A program made the translations under genes and the position numbers. 64,000 bases of DNA from Actinoplanes subtropicus (GTDB lineage Bacteria; Actinomycetota; Actinomycetes; Mycobacteriales; Micromonosporaceae): assembly GCF_000721705.1 (NCBI RefSeq), contig NZ_JOJL01000012.1, positions 68,750-132,749 of the forward strand, written 5' to 3'. Below are positions 7,708 to 14,484 of this stretch, one piece after another. Numbering within the stretch: the first letter of the stretch is position 1; each line of letters opens with the position of its first letter. The notes beneath the pieces were generated by a model, which was not told the origin of the DNA, did not search any database, and saw only the letters and a list, made by a program, of their open reading frames with translations.

Positions 7708-8469
7708 ATGGAGCAGGTGCGGTGGTTGACCGAGCGCGAGGAGCGGGTGTGGCGGCTCTTCGCGGTGGTGCTGAGTTTCGTGCTCGACGAGGTGGAGGGG
7801 CAGCTGCAGCGCGACGCCGAGCTCACCCACTTCGGGTATGTGGTCTTGTCCGCGCTGTCGGAGATGCCGGATCGTTCGATGCGAATGAGCGAGCTGGCCG
7901 AGATGGCGAACGGTTCGCGGTCGCGGCTGTCCCACCTGGTGGCCGCCCTGGAGCGGCGCGGTCTCATCCGCCGGGAGCGGTTCCCGCACGACGGGCGGGG
8001 CAGCGTCGCCGTGCTGACCGAGCAGGGGTACGCCAAGGTGGTGGCCGCCGCGCCGGGCCATGTGACGGCGGTGCGGTCCGCGGTCTTCGACGCGCTCAGC
8101 CCGCAGGGCCTCGGCCAGCTGGAGGTGGCCTGCACGGAACTTCTGGGCACGGTCGGCTCGAGGCGCGCACTCCCGCCCTGGCTCGCCTCCCGGCTGGCCG
8201 AGGGATGGGCGGATGCGCAATATAGTGCATCATACGGCGATGACGCCACGGCCCTAGTGCCGGCGATCGGGGACCGGGTCAGGCGCGGCCGGCAGGCGCG
8301 AGGGTGGACGCTGGATCGGCTGGCCGAGGTCGCCGGGGTGAGCCGCCGGATGCTGATCAACGTGGAGAAGGGCGTCGCGAACCCCACTGTGGGCACCTTG
8401 CAGAAGCTTGGCAGCGCGCTCGGCGTCGGCCTCCCCGCGCTTGTCGAGCCGCCCTCACGTACGGGATGA
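7708..8469 (+). CDS. MarR-type regulator fused to an XRE helix-turn-helix
   Basis: A 253-residue protein. Residues 1-150 form a winged-helix MarR domain: LTHFGYVVLSALSEMPDRSMR, then LAEMANGSRSRLSHLVAALE recognition region, and the wing with HDGRGSVAVLTEQGY. Residues about 185-250 form a second DNA-binding domain of the XRE/Cro type: GDRVRRGRQARGWTLDRLAE with VSRRMLINVEKGVANPTVGT. XRE domains of this type usually head a cupin domain, which is missing here. The linker has an AT-rich patch near 8219-8234, and an in-frame GTG at 8257 could start the XRE part alone. The fusion may be recent, by loss of an intergenic region. The neighbouring dehalogenase gene is convergent. Confidence 0.8.
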   Translation: MEQVRWLTEREERVWRLFAVVLSFVLDEVEGQLQRDAELTHFGYVVLSALSEMPDRSMRMSELAEMANGSRSRLSHLVAALERRGLIRRERFPHDGRGSVAVLTEQGYAKVVAAAPGHVTAVRSAVFDALSPQGLGQLEVACTELLGTVGSRRALPPWLASRLAEGWADAQYSASYGDDATALVPAIGDRVRRGRQARGWTLDRLAEVAGVSRRMLINVEKGVANPTVGTLQKLGSALGVGLPALVEPPSRTG

Positions 8470-8509
8470 AGTCTGTGCGTGAACCTGTCATCTGAAGATT
8501 CCGCCGGTC

Positions 8510-9262
8510 CTAATGGGGCGATGAGTCGGCGGCGCCGAGCCGTTCTGCTAGGTCGACGAAGTCGGTCGCGATGACGTCCCAGTCCGATTCGGCTTGTAGG
8601 TCGCCGGACTGCGAGGGTCCGAACTCGGTCGAGCGGAGCACGAATGCGGTTGCGAATCCGGCTTGGCGGGCAGCCGCCAGGTCGTGGTTGTGTGCGGCGG
8701 CGAGCATCACTTGCTCGGGCTCCAACTCCAGCAGGGTAGCGGCGTGCAGGTAGGCCTCGGGTTGTGGTTTGTACCGGCGGGTGACGTCGGCGCCGATGAT
8801 GACGTCCCATGGCAGGCCGGTGTGTTTCGCCATCCGGGTGAGCAGGGCGACGTTGCCGTTGGAGAGCGGGCCGACGATGTAGCGCCGGCGCAACATGGTC
8901 AGTCCTGCGACGCTGTCGGGCCAGGGCGGCAGCTGCTCCCAGGCGTGGGTGAGGCGTTCGATCTCGGGGTCCGGCAGATTCACGCCGAAGTCTGCCAGGG
9001 TCGCGGTGAGGTTTTCCCGATGCAGTCGCGTCAGGGTGGTGAACTGCCGGAGCCCCTTTCGAACACGATCCATGGACGGCTCGTACTTCGCCCGCCAGGC
9101 ATCCGCGAAGGCCTCGGCGTCGCGGGGGACGCCGTGCACCGCGGCCGTGCGCCGCACCGCCGCGGTGATTCCGGAGCGCCAGTCCACGACGGTGCCGAAG
9201 GTGTCGAACAGCACCGCCCACACCGCGCTGACGGCGTCGCGGGCAGGTCGCGTCGAAGTCAA
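8510..9262 (-). CDS. Haloacid dehalogenase type II (L-2-haloacid dehalogenase family)
   Basis: A 250-residue HAD-superfamily hydrolase. Motif I carries the nucleophile Asp in WAVLFDTFGTVVDW, motif II the Ser in VGPLSNGNV, motif III the Lys in RRYKPQPEAY, and motif IV an acidic residue in AAAHNHDLAAARQAG. This order and length match (S)-2-haloacid dehalogenases, which hydrolyse 2-haloalkanoates to hydroxy acids, though many homologues have unknown substrates. It lies 18 bp beyond the stop of the upstream broken epimerase on the same strand. Confidence 0.85.
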   Translation of the reverse strand: MTSTRPARDAVSAVWAVLFDTFGTVVDWRSGITAAVRRTAAVHGVPRDAEAFADAWRAKYEPSMDRVRKGLRQFTTLTRLHRENLTATLADFGVNLPDPEIERLTHAWEQLPPWPDSVAGLTMLRRRYIVGPLSNGNVALLTRMAKHTGLPWDVIIGADVTRRYKPQPEAYLHAATLLELEPEQVMLAAAHNHDLAAARQAGFATAFVLRSTEFGPSQSGDLQAESDWDVIATDFVDLAERLGAADSSPH

Positions 9263-9280
9263 CGGTCGTCCTTTCGCCAG

Positions 9281-9985
9281 TTATGCGGAGACGTGGTTTC
9301 GCCAGGAATGCTTGGGCTCCCAGCCGAGCAGACGCTTGGCCTTCTCGACCGAGATCAGCGAAGCGGTTCCCTCGATCGGCTTGCGGAACACGGTGCCGGG
9401 GAAGAATTCTTTCATGAGCTCGGCGGAGGGCCGGCTCATCACGCTGTCCGCGTTGGCGATGATGAAGTTGTCGAAGGCCGGACCGTTTGTAGGCCAGAGC
9501 GAGCACCACCGCCTGGGCGCCTCGCGGACGTCGATGTAGGTCCATAGATTCCACTTGCGGGATACCGGATCGGCCTCGAAGGAGGGGAACTCCGCGTAGG
9601 CGGAGGTCTCCATGACGTTGGAGAAGCGCAGGCCGATCATCTTCTGCTGTGGGTCCCAGCGGCAGAACTGCCGGGCCATCTCCTCCTCGAGGTCCTTGGC
9701 GAGTGCGTAGACGACCTCGGGCGTCATCGGGATGTCTTCGTCGAGGGGCACGTAGGCGGGTGGGTTGTCGAAAGGGTAGCCGAGCACGGTCTCGCCGGAT
9801 GCCCACACCAGGTTGTGGATTTTGAAGAGCTGGGCGGCTTGGAAGACGTGGAAGGTGGAGATGAGGTCGTTGTCGAAGGTCGCCGCGCCGGGGGCGAAGG
9901 TGGCGCCGGGGATCGCGGCGAGGTGGACGACGGCCTCGACGCCGCGGTGCACCTCCTCGATGCCGGAGAAGGCCGGCGCCGACCT
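9281..9985 (-). pseudogene. NAD-dependent epimerase/dehydratase, N-terminus missing, two compensating frameshifts
   Basis: The visible part starts at IEEVHRGVEAVVHLAAIPG and runs to KRLLGWEPKHSWRNHVSA. It includes the family YALAKDLEEEMARQF (YxxxK catalytic pair) but lacks the N-terminal GxxGxxG nucleotide-binding strand. Near WTYIDVREA the frame shifts by one base (about 9516-9521) and returns at about 9475-9478. The intervening 13 codons read AQAVVLALAYKRSG in the other frame, which fits the family far better than PRRWCSLWPTNG. The 5' side is fused directly to an aldo-keto reductase fragment. I call it a pseudogene; the frameshift pair could also be sequencing error. Confidence 0.7.
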
Positions 9986-10500
9986 CGTCGGTCTGGCTGC
10001 GGCAGGTCGCCTCGTCCCAGTCGCGGGTGAGCCGGCCGCGGGCGAGCGGGCTCCACGGGATGACGCCGGCGCCGAGGTCGGCGCCGAGCGGCAGCATCTC
10101 CCGTTCCTCCTCCCGCTTGAGCAGGTTGTAGTGGTTCTGCATCGACACGAACGGGCTGATGCCTGCCCTTTCCGCCAGGTAGTGCGCCTTGGAGAACTGC
10201 CAGGCCGCCATGGACGACGCGCCGACGTAGCGGGCTTTGCCGGAGCGCACCACGTCGTCGAGGGTGGCCAGCGTCTCCTCGATCGGGGTGTGCGGATCCC
10301 ACCGGTGTATCTGGTACAGGTCGATGTAGTCGTTGCCCAGCCGGGCGAGGCTGGCGTCGACCTGGCTGAGGATCGCTTTGCGGGACAGGCCGGCGCCGGT
10401 CGGGCCGGCCTGCATCCGGCCCTGGACCTTGGTGGCAGTGACCAGCTCGTCACGGCGGCCGACGTCCTTGATCAGCCCGCATTCGTGCGTAGCGCGACGC
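9986..10500 (-). pseudogene. Aldo-keto reductase fragment truncated at both ends
   Basis: Clear aldo-keto reductase sequence is seen in one minus frame: ELVTATKVQGRM, LARLGNDYIDLYQIHRWDP, VRSGKARYVGASSMAAWQ, and SPLARGRLTRDWDEATC. The first ~65 residues, which hold the catalytic Asp and Tyr, and the last ~100 residues are absent. Its end is joined at about 9986 to the epimerase fragment in a different frame. Upstream (10500-10680) a further coding-like stretch containing RLTWTQGIVLTKYGS is unrelated to this family. The stretch is debris from at least two recombination or deletion events. Confidence 0.7.
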
Positions 10501-10680
10501 GCTGCGCGGCAGATCGGGCTCGCCGAGCAGTGGTGAGGCGGGAGGGAGACCAACGGAACCGTACTTGGTGAGCACGATGCCCTGCGTCCAGGTGAGCCGC
10601 CCGGGTCGCGGCTTGATCAGCCAGGTCGAGTAGCCGGCATGGGTGACTGGGAGATGCCGAGGATCTGTCCGGTGAGCGGG

Positions 10681-11145
10681 CTATGGCCGGAGCAGGTGGG
10701 CGTTGATGTCGCGGACTCGGTTTCCGAGAGAGGGGATCTCGATCACCTCGACGCCGTGCCGCATGAGGGTTTCGACGCCGTGGCAGTCCGCGAACAGCAG
10801 CGGCTCGCGCAGGGCGAGGACCACCCGGGTGATGCCGGCGGCGAGGATCAGTTCGGTGCAGGGTGTCGGGCGGGACTTGCGGACCGTGCACGGCTCCAGC
10901 GAGGTGTAGAGGGCGACCGAATGGTCGGTGGGGCCGAGCTTGGCGAGGGCGGCCTCTTCGGCGTGCACCTGGGGGTCGGTTTCGCCGGTGTATCCGGTGG
11001 CGAGCACCGCGCCGGTGTAGTCAGCCAGGAGGGCGCCGACGGCGTAGTGGGTGGGTGCGGGCGGCGACAGCCGGGACAGGTCGATCGCGGCGGTGAGCAG
11101 GAGGCGGTCGGTGTGCGTGGGGCGTTGGGTGGTGGGGAGGCTCAT
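10681..11145 (-). CDS. Stand-alone RibD-type pyrimidine deaminase
   Basis: A 154-residue cytidine-deaminase-fold enzyme. The zinc site is HAEEAAL (His plus proton-shuttling Glu) and EPCTVRKSRPTPC (two Cys). The stretch TELILAAGITRVVLALREP and the surrounding layout resemble the deaminase half of RibD, which deaminates 2,5-diamino-6-ribosylamino-pyrimidinone phosphate, but no reductase domain follows. The gene is downstream of ribA on the same strand. The two would carry GTP to a deaminated pyrimidine intermediate, as ToxB and ToxE do in toxoflavin biosynthesis; that role is an inference. Confidence 0.8.
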   Translation of the reverse strand: MSLPTTQRPTHTDRLLLTAAIDLSRLSPPAPTHYAVGALLADYTGAVLATGYTGETDPQVHAEEAALAKLGPTDHSVALYTSLEPCTVRKSRPTPCTELILAAGITRVVLALREPLLFADCHGVETLMRHGVEVIEIPSLGNRVRDINAHLLRP

Positions 11146-11367
11146 GCGGGCTCCAGGGTGTGCGTGGCCGGCCCGGTGGTCAGGGGATGCTGACGGTTTT
11201 GTTATGGGTGCGGCCGGTGTGGGCCTGGTAACGGCGGCCGGCGCCTGTTCGGTCGGGGTGTCGGCGGCGTTGCGGGCGCCGAGCGCGGTGGTGGTGGCGG
11301 TGCGGCCGGCGAGGGTGCCGAGGTCGGTCGGGACGGGTTCGGGGGGCGGCTTTCCTGGCGGTCTCGG
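11146..11367 (-). other. Gap between ribA and deaminase without a supported gene
   Basis: The 222-base gap is GC-rich. On the minus strand one open frame (LGTLAGRTATTTALGARNAA) leads without a stop into the deaminase start and has coding-like third positions, but no start codon or family match supports it. It might be an N-terminal extension or the remains of a small gene. No RNA element was recognised. Confidence 0.4.
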
Positions 11368-11976
11368 TCAGCCGGCCAGGGCCATGGTGTGGTGGGTGTG
11401 TTCGATCTTGGTCTGCAGGTAGCGCAGGTTGCTTGCGGTGGCGTGCACGCCGGTGGGCACGGTCGCGGCGACGGTGATGCCGAGGTCGCGCAGCTGTCGT
11501 ACCTTGTCGGGGTTGTTGGTCAGCAGGTTGAGCTCATTGATGCCGAGGGCGGTCAGCATTTGGGCGGCGGCGGTGTAGTCGCGGGCGTCTTCGGGCAGGC
11601 CGAGGGCCAGGTTGGCTTGGTAGGTGTCGAAGCCGGCGTCCTGCAGGGCGTAGGCGTCGAGCTTGGCGTAGAGGCCGATGCCGCGGCCTTCCTGGCGCAG
11701 GTAGAGCAGCACTCCGCCGGTGTTGTCGATGCGCTGGACCGCCTCGCGTAGTTGCGGGCCGCAGTCGCAGCGGGCCGAGCCGAAGACGTCGCCGGTGAGG
11801 CATTCGGAGTGCATGCGGACCAGCGGGGTGCCGACACCCGGGTCGCCGAGGACGATCGCGAGGTGCTCGGCGCCGTCGGCCAGGCCGTGGAAGGTGACCA
11901 CGTCAGCGGTGACGGTGTAGCCGTCGGCGAAGCGCAGCGGGACGGTGACCCTGGTACGCACGGTAGCGGTCGGCAC
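11368..11976 (-). CDS. ribA: GTP cyclohydrolase II
   Basis: Converts GTP to 2,5-diamino-6-ribosylamino-4(3H)-pyrimidinone 5'-phosphate, formate and pyrophosphate, the first step of riboflavin and of some pyrimidine-derived antibiotics. At 202 residues it is the short monofunctional form, without the RibB domain. The zinc cysteines are in HSECLTGDVFGSARCDCG, and the GTP-handling segment is LRQEGRGIGLYAKLDAYAL. The C-terminal LLTNNPDKVRQLRDLGI is diagnostic. No other riboflavin genes are nearby except the RibD-type deaminase, so a specialised rather than housekeeping role is plausible. Confidence 0.93.
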   Translation of the reverse strand: MPTATVRTRVTVPLRFADGYTVTADVVTFHGLADGAEHLAIVLGDPGVGTPLVRMHSECLTGDVFGSARCDCGPQLREAVQRIDNTGGVLLYLRQEGRGIGLYAKLDAYALQDAGFDTYQANLALGLPEDARDYTAAAQMLTALGINELNLLTNNPDKVRQLRDLGITVAATVPTGVHATASNLRYLQTKIEHTHHTMALAG

Positions 11977-12051
11977 GGGGAACTCCTATTGGTCGCGAAG
12001 ATCGGCAGGAAGACGTCGTACAGGTCACCACCGCCACGTCGCCGTGGGGCC

Positions 12052-12083
12052 AGCCATCCCACCGTGACGGGGTAGGGATGGCT
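12052..12083. terminator. Stem-loop between ribA and the upstream gene
   Basis: AGCCATCCC (12052-12060) and GGGATGGCT (12075-12083) pair perfectly across 14 bases. It lies 52 bases past the stop of the truncated beta-propeller gene and about 76 bases before ribA, on the strand that would terminate the former. It does not match the FMN riboswitch, whose conserved internal segments are absent. Confidence 0.5.
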
Positions 12084-12134
12084 GCGACCCGAGTGTTGCT
12101 TGGAGTGCTGCGCTGGGTTCTAGCGGCTTGCGGT

Positions 12135-12515
12135 TCAGTAGGTTTGGGTGAGACGTGGCGCGGCGAAGTCGAGCGTTCCGTGCAGCACCTTCGGGGTGTG
12201 TGGCTGGGCGAAGCCGGCGTTGGTGATGTAGATCTGGTTTCCGCGTACCGCGACGGATGTCGGTGAGGCGAGGCCGTCGGAGGCGTCCAGGACGGTCTGG
12301 GCGGTTCCGTCGGGGTAGACGAGCGCGAGCTGGTCGAGGCTGCTCTGCGCGGCGAACACGACGTCGGAGCGGTCGCTGAGGAAGGTGAAGTCGTCGACGC
12401 CCGGGAGGCCGCTGGTCACGACCTTGATAGGGCCTGGTGCGCCGGTCGCTGTGGCGACCGCCGCCGCGAGCAGGGCGAAGCGTGTTCTCGCGGGAAGTGC
12501 TGCAGAGACTCTCAT
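12135..12515 (-). CDS. Truncated secreted SMP-30/NHL-type beta-propeller protein
   Basis: A 126-residue product with a hydrophobic signal-like N-terminus (ARTRFALLAAAVATATGAPG), then GVDDFTFLSDRSDVVFAAQ and SPTSVAVRGNQIYITNAGFA. The latter two resemble blades of SMP-30/gluconolactonase-like or NHL propellers, which normally span about 300 residues. The signal runs straight into what looks like the final two blades, so an internal deletion of some 150-180 codons is likely. It may be non-functional. The start is divergent from the MarR gene across a region with three palindromes. Confidence 0.5.
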   Translation of the reverse strand: MRVSAALPARTRFALLAAAVATATGAPGPIKVVTSGLPGVDDFTFLSDRSDVVFAAQSSLDQLALVYPDGTAQTVLDASDGLASPTSVAVRGNQIYITNAGFAQPHTPKVLHGTLDFAAPRLTQTY

Positions 12516-12591
12516 GTGGCCATTCCGGTTTCAACGGGCGCAGATCGACTGTGCGGATGGGGGATGTCGGGCCTGACCGAACCCGTGTTCG

Positions 12592-12672
12592 GACTTAAAT
12601 GTTCAAGTCAAACTAGCGACCTTGACTTCAAGATTCAAGTCAGATGTGACCTGGTTTACTTCAAGCGTGAAG
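12592..12672. promoter_or_regulatory. Three tandem palindromes, candidate MarR operator array
   Basis: GACTT-N8-AAGTC (12592-12609), TGACTT-N8-AAGTCA (12623-12642) and CTTCA-N4-TGAAG (12659-12672) are centred at 12600.5, 12632.5 and 12665.5, that is 32-33 bases or about three helical turns apart. The first two share GACTTNAANNTTCAAGTC. The array fills the divergent region between the marR gene and the truncated propeller gene and ends 20 bp before the marR start, so autoregulation is likely. Confidence 0.65.
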
Positions 12673-12691
12673 CGTGAGTAGATTGGGGGGC

Positions 12692-13186
12692 ATGACGAGT
12701 ACGCCCGCCGGTGAGGCGCCCCGCTGGCTGGATGAGGAGGAACGTCGTGCCTGGCTGGCCCTGCTCGGCCTGATGCGGCGCCTGGAGCCCTCGCTCGACG
12801 CGCAACTGCGTGCCGAAGGTCTGACACTCTTCGAGTACGGGGTGATGGCGGCGCTGTCCGAGTCGCCACGGCACGAAATGCGGATGAGCGAGCTCGCCGC
12901 CTTTGCCGAGGGGTCGCTGTCCCGTCTTTCGCAGGTCGCGGCCCGGCTCGAGAGCAAGAAGTACATCAACCGTCGCCCCGACCCGGCCAACGGCCGTTAC
13001 ACCCTCGCCATACTGACCGAGGAGGGGTACGACAAGCTCGTCCGCGCGGCTCCGGGCCACGTCGCCGAGGTACGCCACCTCGTGTTCGACCAGCTGACCA
13101 GGGCGCAGGTCGGGCAGTTGGCCCGCATCGGCCAGCGCGTACTGCGCGCCATCACCTCGGGCAACGGCGGGAGCGATCGAGGGTGA
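12692..13186 (+). CDS. MarR-family transcriptional regulator
   Basis: A 164-residue winged-helix regulator. The N-terminal helix contains LDEEERRAWLALLGLMRRLE, the recognition region RMSELAAFAEGSLSRLSQVA, and the wing DPANGRYTLAILTEEGYDKL. It is close in layout to the MarR half of the fusion regulator at 7708, so the two probably share ancestry. ATG at 12692 is preceded by a G-run; GTG at 12674 would add six residues but has no ribosome site and overlaps the last palindrome. Operator-like palindromes lie directly upstream. Confidence 0.88.
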   Translation: MTSTPAGEAPRWLDEEERRAWLALLGLMRRLEPSLDAQLRAEGLTLFEYGVMAALSESPRHEMRMSELAAFAEGSLSRLSQVAARLESKKYINRRPDPANGRYTLAILTEEGYDKLVRAAPGHVAEVRHLVFDQLTRAQVGQLARIGQRVLRAITSGNGGSDRG

Positions 13187-13548
13187 GCAGTCCGTCCCTC
13201 CGCCAACTCCTGCTGTTCCACGACCGCCCCGGGCCACCCGAAAGGGCCGCCGAGAACAAGCTCAACCGTCCGGCGTGATCGTCAAGCGGGTCTTGGATCG
13301 CACAGGGATACCACCGTCCGCGCGCCATCACGCTCGGTGGTTGTTGAACGCCCGATCGCCTTCCGGGCGAACAGCCGGGAGCGGATGTGGGCAGCTTGTC
13401 CGTCGTGCCGTCGCGAGGGCGTCACAGGGGTGGTCGACGACGGCGGTGGTCGATGACGGAGGTGCGAGTTTCGCCAGGGCGGCGCCCCCTCGACCACCCG
13501 TTCCGACCCCTGCGCCGGGCTCATACCGCGGTGGGACAAATTCCGCGC
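13187..13548. other. Gene-free stretch after marR
   Basis: About 360 bases without a convincing gene. One small stem-loop, CGCCCG (13349-13354) with CGGGCG (13364-13369), could end marR transcription. Open frames in it have poor codon bias and no recognisable family. No tRNA or riboswitch was seen. Confidence 0.5.
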
Positions 13549-14157
13549 ATGAAGATAATTGTCTATGGAGCGACCGGCCGGATCGGCAGTCGGGTGGCAG
13601 CCGAGGCGGTCACGCGCGGTCATGACGTGACCGGCGTGAGCCGCTCGGGTGGCGACCTGCCGCCCGGCGCGGTTGCCGTTCGCGGCGACGCTTGCGACCC
13701 CGTCTTCGCCAAGGGCATGGCATCGACCGCGGAGGTCATCGTGGCGGCCATCGCGCCGGACCGGTCCGGCGGGAATTGGCAGGGTTACCTGGACGGGCTG
13801 AGCAACCTGGCCGCGACGGCCGGTGATGCCCGGCTGATCATCGTAGGGGGCGGCGCCTCTCTGACCCTGGCCGGCCATCGCATGATCGACCTGCCCGGCT
13901 TCCCGGCGCCCCACCGGAAGGAGGCGATGGCGGGAATAGAGGGCTACGAGCTGATCCGTACGCATCACGACGACATCGACTGGACGTTCATCTCACCTGC
14001 CCCGCTGGTCGGGCCCGGCGAGCGGACCGGCAGCTACCGCGTTGGCGTCGACCATCCGGCCGGCGAGGGCATCTCCTTCGAGGACGTCGCGGTCGCCCTG
14101 ATCGACGAGATCGAGAAGCCGGCCCACCGGCGCGGCCTGTTCAGCGTTGCCCATTGA
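13549..14157 (+). CDS. NAD(P)-binding protein of the atypical SDR (NmrA/YwnB-like) type
   Basis: A 202-residue single Rossmann domain starting MKIIVYGATGRIGSRVAAEA, with the GxxGxxG nucleotide motif of atypical short-chain dehydrogenases. It continues with HDVTGVSRSGGDLP, RLIIVGGGASL and WTFISPAPLVGPGERTG. The active-site Tyr-Lys pair of classical SDRs is absent, typical of the YwnB/NmrA-like group, which may be redox sensors or flavin/NADPH reductases. ATG at 13549 begins directly at the first beta-strand; a longer frame upstream has Arg-rich non-coding composition and is rejected. Confidence 0.85.
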   Translation: MKIIVYGATGRIGSRVAAEAVTRGHDVTGVSRSGGDLPPGAVAVRGDACDPVFAKGMASTAEVIVAAIAPDRSGGNWQGYLDGLSNLAATAGDARLIIVGGGASLTLAGHRMIDLPGFPAPHRKEAMAGIEGYELIRTHHDDIDWTFISPAPLVGPGERTGSYRVGVDHPAGEGISFEDVAVALIDEIEKPAHRRGLFSVAH

Positions 14158-14484
14158 CCGGTCGGCCCCGAGTTCCGCGGTGATCCGTCAAGGCCCCCCA
14201 ACTCCCCGGCCGGCGCCGACCAGAGCTCGGTCGCGGTAGGCGTCCACCCGCCGCGCGCTGAACTGTTGAGCGACGCTACTCGTGACGATCGCGGTGTTTC
14301 CGGGCGACACTGATGGGTGACACCGCTCACCAGCGGCGAAAGGTAGAAGAACAGCTTGGCTGTACGGCAGCGGGTCGGGAGGTGACTGGTCCGAAGCGTC
14401 GGCCATCGGGAGGGGTCGGCCACGCCGGAGGTCGGAGTCGCCCGCGTGGCCTGCGAGGCGGGTGATGGCCGGTCGGACCCGGTC
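14158..14484. other. Leader region of the kinase/diguanylate cyclase gene
   Basis: About 330 bases with no gene I can support. It holds short hairpins, GGTGA-CACCGC-TCACC (14316-14331) and one around ACAGC-TTG-GCTGT, but no convincing c-di-GMP (GEMM) riboswitch core. A promoter for the downstream gene is presumably here but could not be pinned down. Confidence 0.4.

Noticed and set aside
7662..10553. A 963-codon minus-strand frame
   Set aside because: Only its first ~200 codons match a family (the aldo-keto reductase fragment); the rest is antisense to or out of frame with the epimerase fragment, dehalogenase and MarR-XRE genes.
11977..12134. FMN riboswitch before ribA
   Set aside because: The conserved internal loops of the RFN element are absent; only a simple hairpin is present.
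14158..14484. c-di-GMP (GEMM) riboswitch before the GGDEF gene
   Set aside because: A GCGAAAGG-like piece is present but the rest of the conserved core does not align.
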